Assembly (NCBI GenBank): GCA_030374805.1
Contig: JARGSG010000017.1
Location: 1 to 64,000, forward strand
Length of the DNA stretch: 64,000 bases
Direction of reading: 5' to 3'
Origin: Gracilaria gracilis
Lineage: Eukaryota; Rhodophyta; Florideophyceae; Gracilariales; Gracilariaceae
Position numbers and translations under genes: made by a program. Positions 46,129-56,067 of the stretch are shown piece after piece. The notes under the pieces were generated by a model. It was not told where the DNA came from. It ran no database searches and was given only the letters and a program-made list of their open reading frames with translations. Position 1 is the stretch's first letter; each line of letters begins with the position of its first letter.

Positions 46129-47052
46129 ATGAACGACGCCAAATATGCTGTAGACGTGAAGAAACAGTCTGTTCGAGGGCCTAGTTACACACCGCACGAG
46201 GACGTTTGCGTCGCCCGGGCCTATCTGAAAGCATCAAAGGACCCTATTTTGGGCACTGATCGCAAAAAAAAGATGTTCTACAAAGGTATCACTAAACTTT
46301 ACAATAACATCTTCAAGCCAGTAAATCGCGCTGTGCGTTCAATAGAATCTGTTCGTAATCGCGTCAAGCTTCTCACAGCGAAGTGCCATTTGTTTTCTGG
46401 GTGCTACCGCAGAGTGAAACGCATGAACCGCAGCGGGTACACCGAATTCGATAACCTGAAGATGGCTACAGCGTTGTACAACGGAGTAGACTTTAATAAT
46501 CTGGAGGATGATGCAGGAGAGCCCTTCAAATTCAAGGAGGCATGGGAGGTGTTGCGTGAACATCCGAAATTCGGGACTGAGTCTGATCGGAGTGATAACA
46601 AAGCACTCGTACCTACCACGTCTTCGAAGATAGAGAAGACATCCTCTCCGAGTTCAAGTTTGGACTGTGATTCCGTGGTCAGAACGGAAACGGGGATACC
46701 GAAAGCCAAGGGGGAACCGTCCGACCGTCCCATTGGGAGGAAGGCTGCGAAGGGATTGCTACAGAAGCAACGGCAACATGAAGAGAAGATGAAACTCGCC
46801 CGGGACGCAATCAAACTTCAAAAAGAACGAGCGCAGGAACTGAAGCGACAGAACGATATTAGCCTCTTTACCACTAATGTTGACGATTGTCCGGAAGCTA
46901 TTGAGTTTTTCAAGATAACGCGGAAGCGTGTACTGGAGGAGCTACGTCGGGATTGTGTTAAGAAGAGTAAGCCCAATGCGACAGCTTCCGAACCAGACGA
47001 AAACGCCACTTCTACCCCGGGACCCCCATCTGGTAGTGTCCAGAATATGTGA
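46129..47052 (+). CDS. Myb/SANT-like DNA-binding protein of Harbinger transposon
   Basis: 307 residues, ATG at 46129, no lesions. N-terminal Myb/SANT-like trihelix: YTPHEDVCVARAYLKASKD, KMFYKGITKLYNN, RSIESVRNRVKLLTAKCHLF, then EAWEVLREHPKFG. A Ser-rich linker follows, then DRPIGRKAAKGLLQKQ, the conserved P.G.KAAK motif of this family, and a charged coiled coil (about 215-250). Known role: binds element ends and recruits the transposase to DNA in the nucleus. It remains intact although the partner transposase is frameshifted, so it could still act in trans with another copy. Confidence 0.85.
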   Translation: MNDAKYAVDVKKQSVRGPSYTPHEDVCVARAYLKASKDPILGTDRKKKMFYKGITKLYNNIFKPVNRAVRSIESVRNRVKLLTAKCHLFSGCYRRVKRMNRSGYTEFDNLKMATALYNGVDFNNLEDDAGEPFKFKEAWEVLREHPKFGTESDRSDNKALVPTTSSKIEKTSSPSSSLDCDSVVRTETGIPKAKGEPSDRPIGRKAAKGLLQKQRQHEEKMKLARDAIKLQKERAQELKRQNDISLFTTNVDDCPEAIEFFKITRKRVLEELRRDCVKKSKPNATASEPDENATSTPGPPSGSVQNM

Positions 47053-47200
47053 GATTTGTCGACCTTTTCGATGACTTGACTAACGCGAAATTGCAGAACG
47101 CTCTCCAGAAATCGAAAATCATCTCACGCGGTCGCTCGAGCAGCTCCGCTCGCAAGCTCGCTCCGCCGCTCTCCACTCCCTTGTGGGAAAAGAAACTACA

Positions 47201-48555
47201 CTACAACCAAGAGTCTCCATTTGCTCTCGCTTCCGCCATCTCCTTCCTCTGTATGTATACCGCTCCATGTAGCCCCCAAAGATGATCCGTGACGTCTTTC
47301 TGTAGCTGCTCGTGCTTCTCTACGTTCTCTAGAAACTGCTTCGAGTTACATAGGGCTGCAATTGATCCTGGTAAAATGACCATGTCTTGCTCTGTGTTCC
47401 ACCAAACTGCGCCTCCATTGTGACATACATTGCCATATATTGGCTCCAATGTAGATCCCCACAGTAGTTCTTCTTCGCTCAAACCATACTCAACCACCAT
47501 GTTGTGCAGAATTATACAACATAACATAATTATACGCATGCTATCAACCGTCCAGAAGCGGGATGGGCGATCAATAATATGCCATCTTGACTTGAGAACC
47601 CCGAAGGCACGCTCTACATCCTTCCTCCGTGCCTCCTGGTGGGTGGAGAGGACCTTCTCTTTCTTCGTCACTGGGTCTTGTACAGTGTGCACAAATATTG
47701 GGAAAGGAGGATACACTCCATCACAAAGAAAGTACGGTACGGTGTGCTCCTTCCCATTCAAGTAGTAAGTGCACCTCTGGGGAAAGGAGCCGTCTGCAAT
47801 TTTGTTCATGAGATCAGAGGCATTGCAATACGTTTAGGTCGTTTGCACTACCCGGTACACCGAAGAACGCATGCCATATCCATAAAGTGTCATCCGCAAT
47901 CGCCTCCAATTTTACCGTCGCCTTCATTTCCTTCCCCTGATATTGCCCTCGCATTGCGACTGGACAATTCTTCCAGTACCACTTCGTGCAGTCAATACTT
48001 CCCAACAAACCGGGGAAACCTAGGTCTTTGCTTCTTCGCAAAAGCTTATCGACATCCTCTGCGTTTGGTGAACGCAGGTATTGCGGCCCGAACAACTCAA
48101 CTACGCCTTTGCAAAAACGTTGTAAGCATTCGGCTGCGGTGGACTCACCTATTCGGACGTACTCATCTACCGAATCGGCGGCGCATCCATAAGCTAGAAT
48201 TCGCAAGGCGGCTGTTGCCTTTTGTTCCGAGGTGAAGCCGAACCTACCCGTACAATCGGCATGTTGCTGGAAGTATTTGAAGTGTTGGCGCAAGGCGCTG
48301 CACACGCGAGTGAATAGTTCTTTGGGAATGCGAAACCGCCTTCGGAATACATGGTCATTATAGACGGGATCGGGCGCGAAATAGTCATTGTAGAGTTTGC
48401 GCTGCACCTACCGCTCTGTTGCGGTCAATGTTTGGCGCCTTGCCTGCGTGGGATCCACCATGTTTGGTGGGTTGTTGTTCGTCGTCTGAACTGTCGAGGA
48501 GGTCGGCAATGAGCTGCTCAAACTCCTCATCTATTTCGTTGTCAATCATTGACAT
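47201..48555 (-). pseudogene. PIF/Harbinger transposase, two frameshifts
   Basis: An ATG at 48555 starts MSMIDNEIDEEFEQLIADLL. A frameshift near 48410 leads into YNDYFAPDPVYNDHVFRRRF, EQKATAALRILAYG, GLLGSIDCTKWYWKNCP (first Asp) and GVPGSANDLNVLQ (second Asp). A second frameshift near 47815 leads into SDLMNKIADGSFP, YFLCDGVYPPFPIFV, RRKDVERAFGVLKSRWHI (catalytic Glu) and IILHNMVVE. All three catalytic acidic residues and the DDE fold blocks are kept. Length about 450 codons, normal for the family. Only two single-base lesions were noticed, so the copy is young. Confidence 0.85.
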
Positions 48556-48647
48556 CGAGATGGTTGTTGCTCGCAAATGACCGCTGGACCTGCGCGAGCG
48601 AGAAGCAAAAGAGCAAACGACTATTTTGCGCCCAGCCATTTATTCGG

Positions 48648-49043
48648 CTACACGTTTGCTACGAATTTGGTCCTTTGCTGCGATGGTGTCGCTGCCACTG
48701 GAGATGCTCTCAGGCCGATGGCATCAATTACTGTAAGCAGTCGACCGATGCTCTTCGACATTACATGCCTGTAATCATACTTTTTTTCACCAACGGTACC
48801 CTTCTGTTTTCGCAACAATCCTCCCATGGCGCTTCTTCGAATGATGGCACCATCCAGTCGATTCCACGTCTTTTCTTCACCATGGTCTATCGCGGCGGTT
48901 GACGCGCGGTCTTGAATCAGATCGTGCAATCCGCCCGCCCATTCCATGTCATCCTCCAGGCGTTTTCGTTGCAGGTACAACAAAAAGCCCTGAGACATAA
49001 GCTCTGCCACCTCCATGACGTCTTCCTCGGTGTCAAATTGCAA
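48648..49043 (-). CDS. Hypothetical 131-codon frame next to Harbinger transposase
   Basis: Protein-like text with an acidic start (MQFDTEEDVMEVAELM), a helical core (FLLYLQRKRLEDDMEWAGG) and a basic end, on the same strand and directly upstream of the transposase start. It crosses the candidate right terminal repeat at 48699-48710. Either that repeat is not the true end and this is a third element gene or N-terminal exon, or it is a relic of the target locus. The Copia fragment abuts its 5' end near 49030. No known domain. Confidence 0.3.
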   Translation of the reverse strand: MQFDTEEDVMEVAELMSQGFLLYLQRKRLEDDMEWAGGLHDLIQDRASTAAIDHGEEKTWNRLDGAIIRRSAMGGLLRKQKGTVGEKKYDYRHVMSKSIGRLLTVIDAIGLRASPVAATPSQQRTKFVANV

Positions 49044-51264
49044 TATTACCGCAAGGAGCCAAACATACTACTCTCCTGCTTACGCCTCCGAATCTAATGG
49101 AGCCGCGAAGAGGCTTATCCAAGAACATTGGACCAGGGCTCGTGTACTTCTCTTCGCGAGCAAACTGCCCATTTCCTTCTGGACAGAGGCAATGAACCAT
49201 GCCAACTGGCTCCAAAATAGGGCTCCATCTTCAAGGATACAAGGACGGATACCGATTCTGGAATGGAATCCGTCCATTATAATCGACTTTATGAACATTC
49301 CGAACTTTAGTCAGCCTGGCTACGCCTTTTTATATCGGTCCAAGACCGGTGGCATCAAAGAAGTTCCTCCCCCGTTCTGTCTTCGCGCACTTCGTGGGCA
49401 TGCAAAGCGACATCACACTCGCCCGTGTGTTTGTGCCGGGGAAGAACTCGGTCGTCACTTGCCGTAATCTGGACTTCAAGGCTGTCAACTCCTCTCCTCT
49501 TCCAAACATCTCCACCCTCCTGGAGGGTATAACTCGCCAACAGGAGAAAGAGGAGACGGACCATACCTCACAGACCGATAACGGTCCTGACTTGGAAGAC
49601 CACCTGGTAAAGGCGATGACAACAATCGCGCATAACTTTCCAAATGTATGGGTCTCCAAGAAATCTGTGTATGACCCCAACGTTCCAAGTAGTTTCAAGG
49701 ACGCGTGCAGAGATCCCGGTTGGTGTGAGGCCATCGACCGCGAGATGAACGCACTCATCCACCGTAACACTTGGGAACTTATACCCAGGGAATCCTGGAT
49801 GAAGCCGGTTCCGTATACTTGGGTCTTCAAGGAGAAGATGTTGGATGGAATCGGGAAAAAGTTCTTGAAGAAGGCACGCTGTTGTCTACGGGGAGACAAA
49901 CAGAAGCCCTTCATTGACTTCGATCCGTTCAACACTTATGCTCCAGTAGCCTGTCATGAAGCACTACGCATTCTTCTCTCAGTTGCCGCTGCACAAAACC
50001 TTTTTCTGGAGGGAGCAGACATCTCAAACGCCTACTTATATGGAAAACTGGATGTTCTGATAATTATGGAACAACCCTGTAACTCCACCGGCATTGTAGA
50101 GAAGACAGGCCATGTCTGCAAACTGCTTAACTCCATCTACGGTGCAGTCCAAGCTGGAATAATATGGAATTTCCTCTTTTCTGAAGCTCTCCTATCATGG
50201 AACTTTGTGACATCAGCTCTCCACTCTCGCGTCTTCATGTTCCGCGAGCAGGACAACTTCCTGATCTTGGCTGTTATAGTCGACGACTGCGCATTCGCTG
50301 CCAACAATGCCAAACTTCTAAATGACTTCAAACACAAACTGTCTGCAACGTTTGATGTAAAGCTCTATGGGGAGCTGAAATCATTCATAGGTTGGAATAT
50401 TCAGCGATCTCCTTCCGGCATTAAGGTTAATCAATATGGATATGCACTACAAGTTCTCAAGAAGTTTGGTATGCAACAGTGCAATGCAGCTGGATCACCT
50501 TTACCTACGGCTGCCAATGTACTGCCATCTGGTGAAGAAGACGTCATTCTTTCGACAGATGATCATGCAGAGTACAGGTCAGGGATTGGTGCATTACTTT
50601 ACATTTCTGTATCTACCCTTCCTGACCTTTCCTTTCTCATCTCAGCGCTCTCAAGGCATTTACATAACCCATGTGAACGACACTTATCGCTGCTCAAACG
50701 ATTATTTAGGTACTTGGCTGGCACTATGGATTATGGACTTCATTTTCCAGCCCACCGTCCCATTTCTCCCGCCTCACTCTGTGCGTACGCTGACGCCGAT
50801 TGGGGGGGATGCATTGAGACTCGTAAGTCCACAACGGGGTACGTTATCGTCGTCGACGACGCACCAGTCATGTGGAAATCAAAGCGTCAAACGGTAATTG
50901 CTCTCTCTTCGGCAGAGGCAGAGTATATCGCTCTTTCTACTTGCGCGAAAGACCTTTCGTGGATACGAAAGATGTATTTTGAATTCGCACACATCCAGCC
51001 TTGGAGCGAGGATCTATGGTTCGAAGCCACAAAGATCATGAATGATAGCTCGGCTGCTATATCCTTTACCAAGAGTCCACAGATATCTGCTCGAAACAAG
51101 CACATCGATTTGAAGACGCACCATGTGCGGGACCTGGAGAGAGGTCAAATTGTTAAGCTGTGCAAAATCCAAGAAGTCAACAGATCGCTGACATACTGAC
51201 AAAGTGTGCGTCCCTCCCAGAAGTGAGGAGGATGGCCAGCTTGATGCATATTGACTCGTTCTAA
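49030..51264 (+). pseudogene. Ty1/Copia polyprotein 3' half (integrase end, reverse transcriptase, RNase H)
   Basis: The sequence enters inside the integrase (SPAYASESNGAAKRLIQEHW, FWTEAMNHANWLQNRAPSS). A frameshift near 49340 leads to FAHFVGMQSDITLARVFVPG. A long intact frame from 49349 to 51199 follows, with WELIPRESWMKPVPYTWVFK, LFLEGADISNAYLYGKLD (first catalytic Asp) and LILAVIVDDCAFAAN (VVDD-type box). It then has LKSFIGWNIQRS, an RNase H with CAYADADWGGCIETRKSTTG and IALSSAEAEYIALSTCAKD, and NKHIDLKTHHVRD. One more shift near 51175 leads to ADILTKCASLPEVRRMASLM and a stop at 51262. gag, protease and most of the integrase are missing, so it is 5' truncated. Confidence 0.9.
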
Positions 51265-53239
51265 GAAGAATTTTTGAGATCTACTGACTAAACTAACTAC
51301 TTTGTTATGTTTTGTATTGTTTCTTTTGTTTGGTACATGTTTGAATGTCTGAATAATTGTTTATGAATATTTGTGGTTCACAACCTTCTCCCGTTTTCCT
51401 ACAGAGGTACATGTGTTTTTTTTGTCCCACCGGGTTTTTGCATGATACCTGGGTTTCGGAGTTTACTGGTGTAAAAAAGTAATGACTGCCCAGCTTGGAG
51501 CTGGTGAAACTATGTGTGTAATGTGTTATGCATGAAAGTATTTATGTTATGTTTTGAATGTTTCACCACGCCTTTGGCATTTGCAAGATGATGTCAGAGA
51601 AGGGACAGATTTGCAGAGAAATCGTGTCTACAGACCTTGCTCTTCGGTCGCTGATATTATATTTTACTTGTGAATTGGGCTCAGTATCTAGATGCTTATA
51701 AGTGGTGTAGGAAGAGTAGTCGCTTCGCCTTGAGGGACGGTGTTGATACCGGTCGGCCTCTTGCAAGGCGAGAGCGCCACACACACGTCATTTGTGCGCA
51801 GTGCAACGCCCGGCGCACAGCAATGCGCCGGTGGGTTGCACTGGCGAAATAAATTGCGCGACCGTCCGGCTCGGCGCTCTGCCCGCCAGCGGTCAACTAT
51901 GCGCGCACTTCGCTCGACCCCTTTCTCCCCCGCTCGCGCGCTACATGAAAGCATCGCCTGGGGCGCGCTGGCCCGGGCCGCCATTGCTTGCGCACATGAT
52001 CTGCCCTTTTCTCCGCGCGCTACTGCGCTTATACTCCGCGTACGCTCAACTACTCAAGAAGTCGACGGGTTGCTTAGCAGTTGTCTCGGCTCTCATGTCC
52101 ATAAGTATGTTGCGGCTAGAGCACTGCCAAAGCGAAACCTACAGTGCGCAATTCACTTTGTGATGAGCTCCCGAGTCTATAGACTTTGTTGTGGCTCTGA
52201 AAGTTGGTTGCAATCGGACAGGATAAGTATGTATATAACTTCTCTACTTTATTTGTTCATTTTCAATGTAAGTACAGACTCTAGATGATAATCTATTGTA
52301 AAGATTGATGATTACTGTTTTCCCTGCACCTTTACCGCCAAGCAACAATGTGCCTCCGCTGCAACTACGATGCGATTCCAAACTACTTCTCTCTCTCCTA
52401 CTATACATTTTGTGGCATACAATTCGGTGCATCGCAAAATGTTTGCGATCACTAATTTCTTACATCTCACACTGGTTTGGCACCAAGAATTCTCCACTTT
52501 ATTTCAAATCCGAACAACTTCCTACTATCATCTCTAACCTGTTCTTGTTCTCTTGTCGGATCTGCATGCTTGCCCAACAATTTGTCCGCTACACTCTCTT
52601 GGGTTTCTACGACGGTCTTGATTTTGCGTGTGTATGAAGGTCATCATGTTGATAACGTTTACCCCTTTCGATAAATTGCGTCTACTTCTGAACCACAGGT
52701 TACTCGTTCGTGCTACATCGGCCACATTTTCTCCGGCCATGCAACGTCTTGGATTGCGAAAACAATTTCGTTTCACAAATTACTTTGAGAACCTGTCTCT
52801 CTCGCTCTCCTTGAGAGAAGAGGTTGCCTCCTTCCGTCCGTACTTCGTGCCACCATTGCGTTCTGCCGTACGAGGCGTATGCTCTATACTATGCTACTAC
52901 GTTTTACTACACCCTGCTTTTCCGTTTGTTTGAGGAAGTGAAGTACCCTCCGCTTTGCGGGTGCCGGAAGATCCTTCAAAGGTCTGTTTGTTGTGGTGCG
53001 GGGTTAGCTGCTTAATTGCGGGGACCCGTCCTACATCGATCGCCTGGCTCCCAAGGTTGGGCCAGGAACACCTCAAGTTCACACCTCCTCCACCGATAGG
53101 GGACTGGCGAAGTTGAAGAAGAAGAATTCAAGAAGTTCAAGAAGAAGAAGAAACGTTCCTACCGCGTAGTTCGCGATATCTTTATCTCGTAGAAGAAGGT
53201 TGATCATACACTTTCTTCCGTCGCTCCCCGGACGCCTCA
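51265..53239. other. Non-coding region, probable LTR and leader sequence
   Basis: About 2 kb without a supportable gene. Just after the Copia stop is an AT-rich tract containing TTTGTCCCACCGGGTTTTTG (51418-51437), similar to the conserved string near Copia 3' ends. I could not pair an LTR with it. The last 200 bases before 53240 are purine-rich (GAAGAAGAAG repeats) and look like the leader of the gag that follows. Confidence 0.4.
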
Positions 53240-53398
53240 ATGTCGGGCATAAATGAGGGTCTCCTTGGCAGGCTTCCAAAGCTCAAGGTCCCCACCGACT
53301 ACATTCTCTGGCGTCGTCGTCTTCTGGCGTATCTCCGCAGAGACGACCCATCGTCTGTGTTCTGCAAAGTGAAATACTGGGTGCTATGTGTGGAATAG
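53240..53398 (+). pseudogene. Copia gag N-terminus, cut off
   Basis: ATG at 53240 gives MSGINEGLLGRLPKLKVPTD, then YILWRRRLLAYLRRDDPSSV. This is the F/L..LP.LK...Y..WR..V.AYL pattern at the start of Copia gag proteins. After about residue 40 the similarity stops abruptly and a stop codon follows at 53396. The missing remainder is not seen anywhere to the right, so the junction near 53355-53400 may be the insertion point of the large element beyond it. Confidence 0.5.
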
Positions 53399-53733
53399 TG
53401 GCTAGTTTTAGGCCTATTTTGGCCGCGCGAGGGGGGTGGCAGAGGCTGGCACTCAAAAAATTAAGAAATTTTGGAATATTGTATTCCATCTCGCGCAGTT
53501 TATTGCTTGGGTCTCCTAGTATTTTGAGAGGTTCTTCTTGAAACCCACCTGAACTCCACTCTTTTCCACGACCCTCCCCCAATTCTGCAGCCGTGCTAGT
53601 TCCAATTTCCATTTCGCCCGAAAATGCGAAGCAATTGGCAACCCAGCCGCCCTCAAACATCCGCTCATTCCTTCCCATCTCACCTCCTCTCAACACTACC
53701 ACCCCATACCATTCTTCACGCCCTCCTCGCACC

Positions 53734-54696
53734 TCACGCGTTCGGATCCTCCGCCTCCGTCTCCTCAAACGTCATCTCGTAGAAGTTCCGCGGGTAGCTC
53801 TCCCCATTCTCATACACCCGCCTCGCCCCGGAACGACTCCCCATTCCTCCCATCCTCCGCTCCTCCTGCTCTTCCAGTATGCGCTCCGCAGTCCGCGCCG
53901 CGTGCGCCGCGCTCCGAAACCCAGTCAACGTCGGAACCCCCAGCCCCGGCCGCACCACCTCCCCCGCCACCTTTCCTGCCTCCTTGCGTCTCTTCTTCAA
54001 GCGACTACACCCCTCCTTAGTCTTCGGCGTCACAGGCGACCCCTTCTCAACCTTCACTTCCCCCTTCGCGCTGCTTCCTCCCACTTCCACTCCTGGCCCC
54101 GTCAGCATCCCCTTCATCTCCACCAACAACAACCGCGCCCTTTCCACCTGTCCAATCTCCTTCTCCAGCACCTCCACCCTCCCCTTCAGCATCTCATTCT
54201 CCTCCATCAGCTCCCCTATCTCCTTCCCCACGCATTCCACCATCCCATCCGCATGATGTCCAACCGCCATTCCAAGCTCCTTCAACCCTTTCCGCAAGGT
54301 CGATATCGCCTCCAAAGACACCCCATTCTCTTCCTCACTCAACACCACCCCTCCCATCTTCCCCACACTCTCCGCAATACAGTCATCCAATCGCTCCTTC
54401 ATCATAACGCCCAACAACCTCACCCGCACCTTTAACAACCCCTGTATTTCCTCATCCGTGTAGAGACTCACATCCCTTGTTGGCAGTACCTTTGACAAGA
54501 CGGCCTTCACTTCAGGGAGATCCTTGTTACTGAGTATATACGACACAATACCGACAAACTTCACACCACGCCGAGGCATTGAATCACTTCTACATGCGGC
54601 ATATTGGTCCCGCAGGTCTTTGAAGATCTGGAACCATGACTCCCAGATACCCATCTTTCGTGTTGCGATTTCCACATCGGGCTCCGAGCTCTCCAT
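53734..54696 (-). CDS. Coiled-coil protein of unknown function
   Basis: 320 residues from ATG at 54696 (MESSEPDVEIATRKMGIWES). The N-terminal half is helical and reads like a folded domain (FQIFKDLRDQYAACRSDSMP; VSYILSNKDLPEVKAVLSKV; YTDEEIQGLLKVRVRLLGVM). A central coiled coil follows (EENEMLKGRVEVLEKEIGQV), then a basic patch (SRLKKRRKEAG) that may be a nuclear localisation signal, and a short acidic tail (FEETEAEDPNA). No family recognised. The antisense Pro/Thr/Ser/His-rich frame over the same bases is a shadow. As the leftmost gene of the proposed element it may be a DNA-end or chromatin-binding partner; this is inference. Confidence 0.7.
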   Translation of the reverse strand: MESSEPDVEIATRKMGIWESWFQIFKDLRDQYAACRSDSMPRRGVKFVGIVSYILSNKDLPEVKAVLSKVLPTRDVSLYTDEEIQGLLKVRVRLLGVMMKERLDDCIAESVGKMGGVVLSEEENGVSLEAISTLRKGLKELGMAVGHHADGMVECVGKEIGELMEENEMLKGRVEVLEKEIGQVERARLLLVEMKGMLTGPGVEVGGSSAKGEVKVEKGSPVTPKTKEGCSRLKKRRKEAGKVAGEVVRPGLGVPTLTGFRSAAHAARTAERILEEQEERRMGGMGSRSGARRVYENGESYPRNFYEMTFEETEAEDPNA

Positions 54697-55021
54697 GACT
54701 GTGACGACTCCCAAGAACTTATACCACTTATGCGAAAACGGTGAGGGGAGCGAGCGGGCGTCCGAGTTTGAAAACTAAACCGGTAGATAGAGGGAACGGT
54801 CGTCCGGCTATGAGGTGGAGATGTGACGGAGGAGAGGGCGCGTGGTCGACGTTGAGAGTGGGCTCGATGTGTTTGGTGGCACTGCACTGACCGGACATCG
54901 GCGTGGTTCACTGCGGTGCATCAGGCGTGCTCAGCGCAATCTGCAATACACTTTGAAACAGTGATGGGTGACATGACGAATGTTCTAATGCTATATATGG
55001 ACGAATCCCGGAGGTTGGTTT

Positions 55022-55097
55022 TTGTCCGCGGACAGCTGCTGTTTGGTGCTCCATGATGGCCATCATGGCGCACCAAACAGCAGCTGTCCGCGGACAA
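55022..55097. repeat. 76-bp palindrome, copy 1
   Basis: Begins TTGTCCGCGGACAGCTGCTG and ends with its inverse, centred on ATGATGGCCATCAT. One mismatch between arms (GCGCACC instead of GAGCACC). It lies outside the larger fold-back structure. Confidence 0.95.
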
Positions 55098-55231
55098 CCG
55101 ACCACCTCGAAATATTTCGAATTACGGTGAAAACAGGGTGCCCACGGTACCCACGGGGGCCTCCTGACATGCGCCAGGGCGGGGCCTGCCCCCTGCTTTT
55201 GAGTTATTTCGAAATATTTCGAGGTTGGTTT

Positions 55232-55307
55232 TTGTCCGCGGACAGCTGCTGTTTGGTGCTCCATGATGGCCATCATGGAGCACCAAACAGCAGCTGTCCG
55301 CGGACAA
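55232..55307. repeat. 76-bp palindrome, copy 2
   Basis: Perfect inverted repeat of the same 38-bp unit as copy 1, inside the left arm of the fold-back element. Confidence 0.95.
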
Positions 55308-55728
55308 CCGACCACCCCAAACCGACCTCAAACAAAGGTGAACCAAATCGATCAAGCATCATTTTTTCGATGTATTAGCGACTCCGGCACACTTCTATTG
55401 CAACGCCGAGACATGATTACATGCTCAAAGCATACTGAACGTCCTCTCGTTAGAACAGCAGCATGAAGTTTGATACGATAATAGTCTCATCGTCGTTGAT
55501 AACACCGTCATCAACAATAAAGTACACAATCTTCAAAACAATAGTTGCATTGCGTTTCCCAACACGGATGTGTACAAACTTGGCGCGCTCTATAGTAAAT
55601 TCGAATCTTGAAACACCTCCGGCATATCAATGTAGTCTACACACCCGTGGGATGCCGAGGTAGGCGCTTAATTGCACCCCGTATCGATTTGGTTCACCTT
55701 TGTTTGAGGTCGGTTTGGGGGTTGGTTT

Positions 55729-55804
55729 TTGTCCGCGGACAGCTGCTGTTTGGTGCTCCATGATGGCCATCATGGAGCACCAAACAGCAGCTGTCCGCGG
55801 ACAA
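55729..55804. repeat. 76-bp palindrome, copy 3
   Basis: Perfect inverted repeat identical to copy 2, inside the right arm. On this copy the flanks (GGTTGGTTTTTG and its inverse) also pair. Confidence 0.95.
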
Positions 55805-56067
55805 AAACCAACCTCGAAATATTTCGAAATAACTCAAAAGCAGGGGGCAGGCCCCGCCCTGGCGCATGTCAGGAGGCCCTCCACCCGGGGTGCTAATATT
55901 GCTAAGTACTGGAAATCGTTACAAATAAGAACGATCGGGCAGTTCATCAAGTGTCTCTACGACAACGGGTGCCACCCGTATAAGTGATATAGGACGCGAG
56001 AGCACCTTCACGAGAGCAGATTGACTTCGTTGCGGAACGCTATAAGGAAATCCCAGAAGCCAAAAGC

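Larger units (their letters stand above)
45752..48710. mobile_element. Harbinger transposon, nearly intact
   Basis: A Myb/SANT-like gene on the plus strand and a transposase on the minus strand face each other with 148 bases between stop codons. AGAGCATCTCCA at 45752-45763 and its inverse TGGAGATGCTCT at 48699-48710 are candidate terminal repeats enclosing both genes, but no TWA duplication is evident at those points. The ends are therefore tentative, while the gene pair is secure. Confidence 0.65.
55157..55879. mobile_element. Fold-back element with nested palindromes
   Basis: The left arm (about 55157-55350) and right arm (about 55686-55879) are near-identical inverted repeats of about 195 bp. 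They start GGGCCTCCTGACATGCGCC and contain TTTCGAAATATTTCGA and a perfect 76-bp palindrome each. The central spacer of about 330 bp has no gene. No clear target duplication (flanks are ...CCACGG and TCCACCC...). The structure lies between the coiled-coil gene and the methyltransferase gene, close to both 5' ends, so it may include their regulatory sequences. Confidence 0.85.

Noticed and set aside
49030..53398. The two Copia pieces as one element
   Set aside because: The 3' half (49.0-51.3 kb) precedes a gag start (53.24 kb) on the same strand, the wrong order for one insertion; they are separate copies.
53593..54435. 280-codon plus-strand frame rich in His, Pro and Leu
   Set aside because: Antisense shadow of the coiled-coil gene at 53734-54696, which has helical, charged composition.
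54908..55378. Several frames containing the same AVWC..MMAIMEHQ text
   Set aside because: These are translations of the 76-bp palindromes read on both strands, not genes.
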